From: Siphlonurus alternatus
Lineage: Eukaryota; Arthropoda; Insecta; Ephemeroptera; Siphlonuridae
DNA: 64,000 nt
Direction: 5' to 3'
Assembly: GCA_949825025.1 (NCBI GenBank)
Contig: OX463785.1
Coordinates: forward strand, 23,313,971-23,377,970
Within the stretch, counting starts at the first letter, position 1, and the number at the start of each line of letters is the position of its first letter. A program made the translations under genes and the position numbers. This document shows positions 1 to 13,972 of the stretch, piece after piece. The notes under the pieces are model-generated. The model searched no databases. It had not been told where the DNA came from and saw only the letters and a program-made list of their open reading frames with translations.

Positions 1-933
1 GGAAATGACAGACGTTAAAAAGACAGTCGTAACCCACGCACTTCAGACTTCTAATTACTTTTTATTACTGCCCGTGACGTCACAAATGTTGCTATTTTTT
101 AACTCGCGACTTACGACACTCGCTAACACATGAAAAGTACAACACAAACAGTCGGCCTCACTTAACCAATGTAGCAACCTTATCACAGGTATTTTCCTTA
201 TCTAAAAGGAGAAAAGCTTTTTGTAGTTAAACCAGGAAATATAAATTACAGGTGTATACTGTTTTTTTTTATAAAACAAAAATAATATATTTATATATTT
301 TATATAAAGGTAAGGTAGTTTTTGAGCATGATTAAACAAAAAATACGGAAAAATTTTTGATGCTACATGTAGATTTCAAAGTTTTAAAATAAAATTTTAA
401 TTTTATGTAAAAATAAACGTTTTTATTTATTTGCTAATATACAAATTTAGTTAATCAAGAATTTTATTATAGAGCTAATACTTGATTAAATTTTAAGCAT
501 CATTATTTATATTTAAAAAAGGAGATTTTGAAAAGAAAAAATTTTTTTCGTTGCTTACAAATCAAAAGAATTTATTTTAAAATAAAGCGAGTGTACTTTA
601 GTTTTGAACTCGGCGTTGATTTTATGCAGTCAATACTCTCATGGTTTGACTATCAATATTGACTTCATCGGAATGTTTGACAGTTCTGTACAGGAAAGAC
701 AACAGCAACTTTTTATTTCATTTTTTTGTTCGTTCAGTTTGTGATGTATTACCTCACTTCAGATTTGAAAACAGACACTCCCTTTTTTAGCAATCTATTG
801 ACTTGACGGACATACTTGGAGTCTTGCATAAATTAACAAAACATAAAACGACTAGTTATGCGAATGTACAGTAATTGACATAAAAAATGAAACTGTTACA
901 GAGAAGCATTTGCAGAGAGGGCGTGCAGACAAT

Positions 934-1243
934 GGAGAATCGACCTCAAAAATTTTTGCTGCAGAAATGGATAGAGCGTGCAAAATTATGCTACCCTGAT
1001 TTTTTTCAGATTTTTTTGAACCCGGGAAGTATTTTTAAAAGATTATTGAAAGTACTTTTTGTGACGTCACGCGGCGGCAAAAAAAAATAAAAAAGACAAG
1101 TAAAAAAGTCACAAAAAGAACTTTGAATAATTTTTTAAAAATAGTTCCCGGGCTCTAAAAAATCTGAAAAAAAATCAGGGTAGCATAACTTTGCACGCTC
1201 TATCCATTTCTGCAATATAAAAAAAAAAATGAGATCGATACTC
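934..1243. mobile_element. Foldback MITE, GGAGTATCGACCTC-end subfamily, copy 1
   Basis: Ends GGAGAATCGACCTC and its near inverse at 1230-1243. The arms carry the shared blocks GCAGAAATGGATAGAG, CAGATTTTTT and ATTTTTAAAA, inverted about a centre with GTGACGTCAC. It has no coding capacity. Confidence 0.75.
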
Positions 1244-2237
1244 TATTTTTTTTTTTTTTTTACATCAGAAGCGTGTTACCTTACCTTTACTTCATAAACT
1301 CGTGATGTAGTATTAAATTCATTGGGAAAGTTCTAATAATTCCAGTCATGTATTGAAAGAAAAATTTAACTAAAAATATTTTTTTTTATTTTTTTTTTAA
1401 ACTTCAATACATTTTACATCCGAACTTCAAAACGACAAAATTTACAATTGTAACAATCATTAACGACATTATAATTAAAACGCTAAAATGAGTTTTTAAA
1501 TTAAAAAATAACATTGCCCTCGTATCGATCATACGTATATTTTTTTATGACATGCGCGTACGTTTTGATATAATTTGTTCAGTTAAATAAGCGACATCGT
1601 GGGATGAATTATGAAGGTAAAATTTATTTTCTAAGCATCTCATCGTGAGAGTAAGCTCCCGTATGATATTTTATCCTTGTGAACATTGATAGCGCGTGAT
1701 GAATCGTGCTGTAGTGCAAGCGATATCTCCACACAAGGTCGCTCTGTGTGAGAGCAAAGACTGGAATACATTCAATACTCGGGCTACATGAGCTCGTTGA
1801 ATCTTCCCAGCAGTTGTACCAACCTGATGGATTGTTCAGAGGAAAATATCTAGCTCGTCAAACACATTCCTGTCTGACAAAGTTTGAACGAGACGATAGC
1901 AGAAATTGTAGTAACTTGTTACCAGAACACAGTATTTTTAGGTCTGTTCGTCTAGACTGTGTACATTTTCAGCACTAGAATTACTAACTTGCTTAGAGCT
2001 GCATTTCTAACAGACAAAGATGCAGCTTTGTAATTTTGGTTGATGTAAGAAGAGCACCCAGTCTATCAATATCAAAATAATTCTGGTCCACCATATAATA
2101 GACTACATGGTAACGTCTACAAAAAAAAGTAGGAGTAAAGTTCATGCTGTCGAAAAGTGTACTTGCAGTACAGAAAATGTGGGCAAGCAAAGCAAAAATT
2201 TCGCCCCAAACTTGCAAAAAACATAATTTTAATTTCT

Positions 2238-2384
2238 ATATCGTCGCCTCAGAATAGAAATGCCCTAAGCACCACGATGTTTTGTTATAAATGTGAGCCT
2301 TATGCATACGTATATAGCATAAGGCTCACATTTGCATCAAAACATCGTGGTGCTTAGGGCATTTCTATTCTGAGGCGACGATAT
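2238..2384. repeat. 147-bp near-perfect hairpin
   Basis: Left arm from ATATCGTCGCCTCAG and right arm ending CTGAGGCGACGATAT; arms of about 55-70 bp match almost base for base through CCACGATGTTTTG, with a small AT-rich loop. It was not seen elsewhere in the window. Confidence 0.8.
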
Positions 2385-3140
2385 GTCCCCTGCTGGCCAA
2401 TATTAAGGGTAGAAATGATAATTACATTAATTATAGTTGTTGAGAAGCGAAGAAATTAGTAAAATGATTTTACGAGGTAAAAAAATAGATAATTGTGAGT
2501 AAAAAACATTCTCGAGTTGACGTTTTTTTGTCATTAATTATATTATACCGTCCTGTTTTCCACGACACGTCTCCTCGACGCACGGCAAGTGCATTTTAAC
2601 GACTGCCTCTCGTCAGTAATTTAGATGCATGAGAAGCAAGTGGAACACTAGCTCATGTAATTATAACTTTCAAGAGGCAAAAAACAGGAAATATGACATA
2701 AATTGGCTACATTTTATCACTTCATGTACAATGTTTTACGAAAAGCCACGCCCGCAAAAATTTAAATTATTTGCTTCGCTAAGATTTCTTCAAATAACAT
2801 TAATTAATAATACATTATAGATAAAAAAAATCAATTAAAAATGTTACAGTTTTATTCAAAATATTTAAAAGCTCGACTACAATTCACTATTTTTTTAATA
2901 AGTCACTCAAAATTAATTATAAAGAACGATTTTTTTCATCTAAACTATTGAAACTTTTATTTTGATTGAATATAATTTGATTTTTAAAACACAAGCGTAT
3001 ACAATAAAAGATAGTAATGTTAATAATATATTGGAACCATTGTTGTCTCTGCAAAAAGTTCCTTCCCACATACTTGTATTTGGCAATTGTATTTAAAAAA
3101 ATAATAATAATAATAAACAAGTTAGTTCCACGTGACTTAC

Positions 3141-5205
3141 GGCCGTCATGTTTTCGGCGGTGAAGGTCCGGATGATGGTACTCTCCTTCTCGCCCTTCTG
3201 GAGGTGAGTCAGCACGTTTCCGTCCAGGGTGAGCACCGACTGCAACAAATGAGCACCAGAACACCCTGAGAAGTTGGTGAAATGTGAACACCATGCAGGA
3301 GAAACATCAAGGAACCCTGATATCAGGCTCGCTCAAATACTAAATAAAAGAGGTTGTGACTCCCTTTTCCCCTAAAAATTGTCTAAATACCAAAAAAAGA
3401 CTCCCCCACCCCCTCAAATTAATTATTAAAATAATCAACCAATTTATTTTTAATAAAATTTAGCAGTATCTTATACCGGACTATTTCCACTCGTCGATAA
3501 AGTTTTAGTTCGCCGAGAAACTTGAGCACTGCAATGAATTATAATGTTTTAGTTTTATTTAAGAAAACAGGTGTACCTGAAGTGTGGTGATAATAAATCA
3601 AACTATTATAATTCAGTGCTCAAGTTTCTCAACGAACAACAACAAAATCGACGAGTGGAAACAGTCCGGTAAGATACTACTCAATTTTATTGAAAATGAA
3701 CGCTCGTCAGAAAAACTTCTTAATTGCAATTTATTTTAATTATTTCAAGTTTTACTGTATCAAACTTATAATATGTATTACTAAAAATTAGATACATCCA
3801 TCTGGACCATTAATTTTAAATATTAAATATTTATATGCGCGATTTTTGCAAAATTCTAACTAAGACTACAAAATTTAAACTGTAAAGTATGCCATCCGTA
3901 TTGCTTCAATGTACAAAGGGTTGCATATATTTCAGGCTGATAAAATAAAATAGGGTGCATGGTTAAAAATAGCAAGAAAACTCATTAAATTAATAATTAG
4001 TTCACTCCATAATGGCTTTATTTTAAATGTCAAATATACGACTTTCTATTGTCCACCCACAAAATCAAACACATGCACTAAATAAAAAATAAGCTGTTAG
4101 CGGAAACAGTTTTCAACACGGAACTTTTCAAACAGAAATAATAAATAAATAATTTCCTGTTATCATTATAAAAACCTACACTAATATTTTTCTAACATGC
4201 ATTTCCATCATTATACAAAAAATTTTAAAAATACCACACAACTTTTTTGTTAATGGGTGAATTGATTTCGCATTTGCTTACGAGTAAAAACATGCAATAC
4301 ATCAAAGTACAGAAGTCTAGATAAGCCAACTGTTAATAGTAAGTGGCCTTATGGTTCGTTAAACCAAACTTGCTAAACAAATATTAACCCCGGCAAACAT
4401 CTCTTGGCTTCAAACGTTCAGTAGTCTAAACATAAAGTTCGACTCGACATTTCTCTTACAAGTTATAATTAATATTATCCCACTAAGTGTATATATAATA
4501 TACTTCAAACTATATATACTCCAGAATGACACCTCGGAAGTTACATTTTGCTAGAACACAGTTATAACAAAGATAAAGAGATGCAAATTCGCAATTTTGG
4601 GAGAGGCAATCAAACTAATTTAAAGTTCACCATAAACTAAAACGTCCACAAATAAATAAGAAGTAATTATTTTAACTTTCGTGCTGTTCCAATTAAGGTG
4701 TCTATTGACGAGCACACAATAATGAGCCTTATGTCTTATGATGATAAGGTTCATAATATTCTCGTAAAAATTCTGTTAACCTTTCAATACTGAAGCGTAC
4801 AAAGTTTCAGATTTTTATTAAAATTCATATAATTGATTTAATTGAATTAAATCTGGTTTTAAAGAATATAATACTTTTAATAAAGGTATACAAGAGAGTA
4901 TATTATAATTGCAAATAAAATAATTAATTAATGCATAGATTAAAAAATAATATATCCATTTTATTCGTAAAACTATGCAATTGATTTTAAATATTTATAT
5001 ATTACAAAAAAAATAATAACGCCTTCTTTTATTTCCTAAATTTAAATAAAAAAACTTTACCAATAGCAAATTTTTCATACAAATATTAAGTCGGTATTTA
5101 CTAGTAGTTTGTATTAAATTACAACGGTACTTCAAAAATATTGAAAATTACTTAGAAGTGACATGTTAGAAATAATTTATAACACGATAACAAATCCATT
5201 TAAAA

Positions 5206-5248
<43 letters not shown>

Positions 5249-8200
5249 AGCACACCTATAAAATAATATACCTTTATTATATTATATTTATAGTTTTCAT
5301 ACTTATTAAAATACTCCAGCGTATAATAAACGTTGTGCAACATTTATTTATCAACCTTATTTATGTTTCCACAATCTATTTAACAAACCCATTGTCACAT
5401 TCTTTACAAAGGTACAAATTACCAACAAATCCTCCTCCTCCACACACGCCATAACATCCGGTCTAATCAATTACGGAAGGAAATCAAATTACATTGGTGC
5501 AACGACACCAGCTGATAAAAAGGGGGTAAATTTCCACATCCTTTACGAGGACATATTTGTGATCATGTGACCGGATGTAACATTATCAGATTTAAAAACC
5601 CGCCTAGCTCAATCCGTTCATGAAAAGGTAGACCGTAATAATTTTAACTCTGCATGACGGGGGATCAACATTCCTACCCTTATATACGAGACAGGTAAAA
5701 ACACTCTCAGATTTTGTAAGGTGAAAATAAGATATGAGGAGGATTTTGAGCTTATAAGGGTTTGTCGAACCCATAGAGAGAAAAAAAAAAAAAAACACTG
5801 AAAAATATATTGAGACTGCGTTTTTTATATAAATTAATATTTATACTTCGATCAAGTTTTTGAATGTATAGTCCTTCCCGTGGAAATTTACTGACGAATA
5901 GCAACATCATTGACAAAATATTTAGTAAATTATTGGATATTTTTTATAACTAGTACTGAGTTTGAGCTTAAAATTAGGTTTCTCAAATATTTCAAATATG
6001 GAGATTCATATTAAATATTTATACAAATTTAGACTTGGTATTGAATGGTGAGTTGCTTTACTCATTTGATAGCCAAAGCAATCTATATAAATATAATTAT
6101 TATGTGTTGTAATATTCATGAAAATGTTGTAGCAATTCAATTTTTTATAATATATATTACGATAGAGCTATTATATGTACAACGTACATACTAAGCTGTT
6201 ACTGAATATTAATAATTCCAACTTAGTATCTTATGACAGGTTACATGCGACTATCAGTTACATTTAAAATGTTAAATTGGACTCAACTCCAGTCTATTAT
6301 AGCACCATGAATATTATTATTTTTTAATGCAGCAAAAATATTTAAAAAAAAAATACAAGAAAAAAAATATACGATAAATAACAATCCTTCGTTTTTTTAA
6401 AAAAAAAAAATATATATATATAACTCAATTTATCTATAGCTATAGATCTACTGACATGAGACTGCATATTATGTGTTCTTCGGAGATTTAAATTATGAAT
6501 ACAGTAAATAATAATGAAAAACCAATGAAAAAGCGATATAAAAATTACTGCAACATCCCCAGTCTATATACACAGGAACTCCATATTTTACACATGAGGC
6601 CTATAAAAAAATTTCAAATGCTTCTTTATCGATTTCTTCCAAACGCATTCGACATTTTAAAATCTCATTTTAAATTGTTTTCTGTCCCTTATAATTGAGA
6701 CTCCCCTGTCTTGTGATCCAGACATTATCACCCAATTTGATGTACCATAGATGTTATATTCCCGAGGTTCCCTTTGACCCGGCGTGCTTCAATCTCTCAA
6801 ACGCTCAATATTTCCCCCTTGAGTAACCATAGCAACATCAACCACACTGCAATCAACTTAAAATTACAACCGGAAGTAGCCGGAAGTGTCAAATTTCAGT
6901 TCTTACTGAAATTTTAAATTTTAGCGAAATACTGCCGGACTTGTTTTTAAAATTTCCCAACCAAAATTCGATCAGAAAGGACAGAATTCTCGCACTTCCG
7001 GGAGGATATTAAACTGATTTAACTGTAGTTGTCTTTATCCTGGAACATGTGAGCTGGAAGATACAACCAGTCAGGGGGTTGTTGGCGAAACAGAAGCTAT
7101 ACAGGGACTCGATAAGATGGCAAATTGTGTTCACTGTGTGTTGTTCGCGCAAACAAGTCAAGTAAAATGTTGGGTGTGGTTAGGCAATTTGCTCAGCACA
7201 AAAATCGAACTTCAAAGCTTGTTCCTGCTGCATTTAACATCCTTGCCAGAATGAAGATATTTATTTTCATTTTGGATGCTGAAGAGAGATTTTCTGTCAT
7301 TAAATATTTATTTTATTTTTTTATAATCTTCATTTTAATTATTTAAATTTAATGTACCAGTTTTGTTTAAAATTTATATTTTAACGAAATAATGCCAGAA
7401 AAAAATACATTGAATTAAATATATTTCTTTTAAATACAAAAATATTAAATTTGAAAGTTTGAATAAAGACATTGAGATTTCAGTGAAGATTCAAATTATA
7501 AAACAATGATTTTACTTTAAATATAAATTCATATTTATTATTAGTCTTTTATTAAACACAAAAAGTGTAAATACAACATAGTATTATAAATATACTGTAT
7601 ATTCATTATAAAATAACACTGTAATAGAACACATAAAACACACATACAAACTATATATAATAGTTACAGAATAATAGAGAATGATAATAAAAGAATATAA
7701 AATAAAATAACAGATGATATTAACAGCCTGTTACATCATAATATATATCATATATATAAGCACTTATATAAAACAAAATATGACATAGAAAATAAATAGA
7801 ATGAAAAACTTATTGCTTAATTTCTATTCAAAATATAGACTATATGAAGTCTCCCTTGGCATAATCGCTGATAGGTTTAATTCTAGATTTACAGATATTT
7901 AAATGATATTGGCTACAATATTCATTACATAATTTACATACACAGGATTGTTCAGCTTTATGATAACCAGAGGATTTACAGATTAGATGATGGAAGCCGT
8001 GAACAGCTTGGTGAGTTAAGACATTTCTAACATTGGATCTATCCAATTGGGGCAGACACCAATGTTTACATGTCATAGCATCAGTGCTGTAAAACTCAGA
8101 ATTAATATCCTGAGCTTTTTGATTCCTGACAGCTAGAAAATTGGAATATTGATCTGTCATTGGAAGTTTAAACATTTCTTTGATTTCTGTAATAAAATAA

Positions 8201-11200
8201 TTGGAATCTATCAGTTTATAGGCCAGTCTAGTTTCGGTAAATTTTGACAGACACAATAGTCTTTTAACAAACATAGCTTTTACTGATTCTAATTTATCAA
8301 AGTCGGATACAGATAAATGAGGCCATATGATTTCAATACCATAAGTAGCCACAGGGGCGACTTTTAAATTGAATAGTTTGAGCCCTGTTTTGACGGATAG
8401 ACCAGACAGACCTGAGATAGTGTACATAACGGTGATAGCAGTCCTACATCTTTCTGTTATATGTTTAGAAAAAGAATGCCCTGTCATTTGAAGTACTATG
8501 CCGAGATATTTAAATGAATTTAGGAATTCAATCTTTTGACCGTCACAATAAATTTCATCGTTTTTGCACAGCGGTCCGCCTCTTCTAAACTTTACAACCT
8601 TGGTTTTCTCTGTGTTAATTTCTAGACCATTTGTTTTGGCCCAGATAGATAGATTGTTTAGCGCTTTTTGTAGCTTGATTTTGCTCTTTGAAATAATAGC
8701 AAGATCATCTGCATATAAATTTAGTAAGACTTGATCATTTTCATTTTCACAGTTTATATCTTTTGTAATCTCGGTTATATCTGCAGTAAAAATTCATATT
8801 TATAATATCTCCTCTTTGCATTGGTCCCAAGTATCAAATAACATTATCAATATTATCGTTAAAAAACTTGCAGCACAAGTTAAAATAAAGATTAAATATC
8901 ATCCTGGCTAAAGGTCACCATATCAATGTCCGCTTTATTTAAATTTAACTCCGAGGTCAGGGGTCAACGACCTGTATAAACTCTTCTCATCCAATCAGAG
9001 CACCAAACGGATTTCAAACCATCAAAGGGTCCTAAACTCCGACCTTTAATTTTTTTTATCCGAATATGATTAACTATGGATATAAACTTTTATCAAACGT
9101 ACATAATAATATTTTCACAGAGTAGCTATTTTTAAACCTAAAAATTATGCAAACAACTTTTAGCAATATTGCAAAATTTAGATATTTGGGTAATAATTTA
9201 CACATGGTCATTGCCAAGATGCAGTAAATTCATGAGTATATAAAGGTGTATTTCCATGGAGCGGGGAAAGCGAGAAAATCGCGTGCCTAGCCAATCAGAG
9301 GCTCGGAATTTCCTCGCCTTGCGGGGAGTGATTTTCAACATGGCCGCCATACGAGATTGAAGCAAGTGCGCTTTTCTCACCCCGCTTGACATCGCTCCAT
9401 GGAAATGCACCTTAACACATCACTCAGGGCAGTCTCCTGCCCTGCATCACTTTTAAAATAAACAACCGACGAAGATTTAAAAAAAAATGGCTACAACTGG
9501 GATCGAACCCACGACCTTGTGATGATCTCACCTTGACCTTGCGACCGTCTGGGGTCTCCTCATCGACCTCCTCTCCAGACTTGAAGACCAGCTCCTGGGT
9601 CTTGAAAGTGGAAGCCGTCTTTAGAGTGTACGTGCCGTCGTTGACCGTCAGTTCCACCACGGGGGACACCGCGTTGCCCATCTTCCTGGTCACCAGACCC
9701 ACCCCTGTAACGACAAACATGGCTCAGTAAGGGTGGTTCAGTAACGACAAACATGGCTCAGTAAGGGTGGTTCAGTAACGACAAACATGGCTCAGTAAGG
9801 GTGGTTCAGTAACGATAAACATGGCTCAGTAAGGGTGGTTCAGTAACGACAAACATGGCTCAGTAAGGGTGGTTCAGTAACGATAAACATGGCTCAGTAA
9901 GGGTGGTTCAGTAACGATAAACATGGCTCAGTAAGGGTGGTTCAGTAACGACAAACATGGCTCAGTAAGGGTGGTTCAGTAACGATAAACATGGCTCAGT
10001 AAGGGTGGTTCAGTAACGATAAACATGGCTCAGTAAGGGTGGTTCAGTAACGATAAACATGGCTCAGTAAGGGTGGTTCAGTAACGATAAACATGGCTCA
10101 GTAAGGGTGGTTCAGTAACGATAAACATGGCTCAGTAAGGGTGGTTCAGTAACGATAAACATGGCTCAGTAAGGGTGGTTCAGTAACGACAAACATGGCT
10201 CAGTAAGGGTGGTTCAGTAACGACAAACATGGCTCAGTAAGGGTGGTTTGTAGGGGATGTGAGACACGTTGTATAATTCAGTGGTGAGATAAGAGAAAAA
10301 CAATATGGAGTACAATCATGGGGGGAGAAACAGCAACGCTAAAAGCTGAAACTTGTAATAAAACGGACAACTGCGCGCGATTTAAACGTAAAGTAATTAT
10401 TTCATAAAATTTTTACTACTTTTTAGCAATATTTAAAAATATTAATATTTATAAATTTCAAAATCAGAAAACCGGTACTCCAGCCCTCACCGTTTTTCTA
10501 CCCTCGTTAGTATATTTTGAGATAAAAATACAGAGTTTGCTGAAATAATTATAAAATTGATTAAATGATAACTATAAATTTATAAATTTCGGGACAAAAC
10601 GTTTAAAAACTTAACCCCTGACATGCTGTTTCAAGAGAACAATAAATATAGGGAGTTTTCGATTTTATTTTTGAAAGGACGAGCCAATGTAAAATAATTT
10701 CAAGTTCACCACAGCGTCACATGCTACACATATATAACAAGTGTTTAAGTGTTCGGGACGTCCCGCTGAGTTTAATTAAATTTATGCTGGTACCTTACAG
10801 AAAAAACAGGAAAATAATGTACAGGTAAAATGAATCGTACGTCAATATTAACACGTCATATGAATTTATACCGTTTCTGTTACATACAAGTTTTAGTCTT
10901 TCGTGTATTAAGTCAATGTTATATTCGCATATTATAAAAAATTGCGAAATCCTTTTCCAATATAATTATGTGCAATCATCAGTATAAATAATAGTAAATA
11001 TTGTATCATGCTCAAGTGATATTTACGACAAAAAATTAACATTGAACTTACTACTTGTTCAAAGATAAAATAATGAATCGATCGATACATTAATAATCTC
11101 CAATATATCATCAATAAAAAGCGACATGTATTAATTAACGCATGGAAGTCAACAACTTGAATTTGTTCATTCAAACTTCTGTGGCAAACATTTCCCGTCC

Positions 11201-13932
11201 AGATTTCCGTTTTTTGTGCAAGAGGATGCAGATAACGAGAAAAGTGGACATATTTATCTATTTATAAATGTCAATAATTTTGTGTTTTTATATTATATAC
11301 ATTACAAAGTCGGCGTATATTTAAGTAATAATAATAAGAAGAATCGCATTTTAGAGAGGAAATAATCGTATATAAAGCTCAATGAATGATAAGCTTCAAC
11401 GTAAAAATGCCGCAGCGCCGCATTCTGACATCGCTCCATAAGGTTTGTTAGGAGAAAAATCTTATTTATTTTTTCATTCAAATTCTATGGTGCACAAAAT
11501 CTCGAATATTTTTTATGTCGTGTAAAGTGATCTTTCCCGTGGCTCATATGAATTATTAATCTTGCCGTTTATAAGAACCGTCGGAAAAAATTAAAAACCA
11601 GGTACCACTGGGTTAAAGGATAGGAAGCTTGATAGAACATGTCGTCGCGCGCAGTTCGCGCGCTAGATTTTCATTGGCTGAGAGAATTGTGTCGTCAATG
11701 TTAAAGCTTCTCATTATCAACCATTCTCAAAGAACTTTTCAGTACAAAAAATTATTTAAATGAAAACAGTATAATATTTGCATTTTTTTTCCCATGCAAA
11801 AGAACTGGCAGTACAAAAAAAAATAATTATATTAAAGCTGGATCAACATTGATATTATTAAACTTTGCAACAAAGAAACTTCTTAATTATTCAATAAAAT
11901 CAATCGAATTGAAATAAATTTCGTCCTTCATTCTCTATAAAGCACTCCTCTCGTCTAATTTCCTCTTATTTTGACCCATTTTAGAGGAAAAAAGACGAGA
12001 TTACGCCCTTTTCCCTCTTCTTGAGCATAAAATGTTAGAAATATTATCTTCATTTCATCCTCACTTTGAAGAGGAAATAAGATGTGTTTTATAAGAGGTA
12101 AAAAGATTAGGTTTAGGCGTGTAAAGGATGAGTTGAAGACGTAATTTTTCAACTAGGGCATCATTCTATACATGTTTATAAAATAATTGAAATATTTAAA
12201 GGTAAATTTAAAAAAAAATAAGCTCTTCTGTCTATTTCATAGGCTACTTTACTGAAAGTACTGTAAAATTAAGAAGAAAAAAAAAATGTATTTTTTTTAA
12301 ATGTTAATATAATTTGAAGCTTTTACCAGAGAGCTTACATTGAAGTTATCTGCTTTTACTAAAAACATTGCGTGTGTGCATGAAGAAAAAACTATAATTT
12401 TTTTTAAATGTTATATTTCAAACTATAACATATGGTAATTAAGAAATCCATTATGCCATATGACCATGCATTACAATATTTACCCAAGGCAAGCATCACC
12501 AGACAACCATAAAAAGCACTCAATACTTTTCTATCCCTCATACTACGACACTAAACGCCAATTATGACAACCATATGACAGACTGTACGATCTTCAACCC
12601 TTCACAGGGTAATCTAATCAATTTACCAGCACAGTCTATAGAAGAGGTCAATAATAATTCAGAATTCTACTCTCAATTGACGTTAAATACATGGGCGGGG
12701 TTACTCTGTCTATATATAATATAAAAGAAGGGTCACCGAACAAATTACCAAGGGTCATCTTTTTCTTTTGATGCCTCGTGACTGGCTTACAATTCATTCC
12801 TAAATTGATAGTTAACATGTTAGAAAATGTCATAACTACATAGGTTGTTAAACATAAAGTTGGTCAAACTGCATTTTTAATGATTTTTTTCCTTAATAAT
12901 ATCATAACAAAATATTCGTAAAATAAAATATCACATGGCATGGCGTCATAAAGTTAGTGCGAACCTAGTGGTAACTGCTGGAACTACGTGCGTCTGGCGA
13001 GGATTGCTGTATATGATTAACATTGTAAAATCATGTAAATGCTCCGTCAGCAGCCACAGCATAATTTTACAGAAATGACAACACCATAATTAGTTGTCAA
13101 ATACTTTCGGACAAATATAAAAAAAATATTTCAACTTCGTAAGTGATTTCTTTCCTAAAAATTTGATAATTTTTGTGATTCTCCACATGCTATAGGTATT
13201 GCCGTATCCTCGATGCAAAGAGCGAAATTTTCAGACATCAGCGCCATCTCTTGGTTCTTTATGTCCTCTATACTGGAAAATAATAAAGGGAGGCTCTATA
13301 ATTATTGTCAACGATTAAAAGCTATTTGATGAACTTATCAGGGCTTAAATTTTTATAGAGCTTACAAAAAATCCCCTTTTGAAGTTTCTTACTCGAAATT
13401 ATTTTTACTGCAGAAAAATATGAGCACAAAATTTATTAAATTTAATTTCTTTTTTTAAACCATTCTTAATTTCTTAATAGGCTACATACATAAAAAAATT
13501 CGGCTAATAGTTTTGAAATGAAGAGTGGGAGATGACGTCACAGACTGTCTGGTAGATCATTAACTTACTTCCTGTATCGCATCCCCTTCAGTAAGACTTT
13601 GTTCAGAATGCGATTACTGTTTGCTAATTCTATGCCACGTGTTTTCCCACCATATAACGTCTTTCTAAATGTATTATATTATAGTTGAAAAAAGTTAATG
13701 TAAATTCAATAGAAAATTTAGCTATTGTAGTTGTTATATAGTTAGGATCAAATATAATAGTATGGCATGCAATGCATGTTTCTAGTTATATAATAAAAAA
13801 AAAAAAAGAGCCGACTGAAGAATATGCAAATATAATCGTGGAAAAGATATACCATTGCCTGCTTGCATATAAAATAATGCATAGAATTTAAATAGGCATA
13901 TTATAGCTGATAAGTTTTTTGTATGTCATTTG

Positions 13933-13972
<40 letters not shown>

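Larger units (their letters stand above)
1..3140. other. Non-coding DNA downstream of gene 1 exon 3
   Basis: Presumed intron 3 of gene 1. It holds a foldback MITE (934-1243) and a near-perfect hairpin (2238-2384). No convincing exon was found; a weak GDIACT-like reading near 1700 was rejected. Confidence 0.5.

Noticed and set aside
900..940. IVCT-like minus-strand reading beside the MITE at 934, as an interrupted last exon
   Set aside because: The other side of the element shows no matching VLTVGD segment.
1684..1758. Possible last exon of gene 1: a minus-strand reading with GDIACTT followed by a stop
   Set aside because: The required frame is not reached from the nearest AG sites; a more distant AG would give an overlong exon without the conserved LTVGD lead-in or a CTR-x-[FY] ending. 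Probably chance.
9533..9730. Plus-strand open frames opposite FABP exon 2 copies (also at 25703, 29751, 43254, 52147)
   Set aside because: Shadows of the GC-rich FABP exons; the same antisense frame recurs because the coding strand is conserved.
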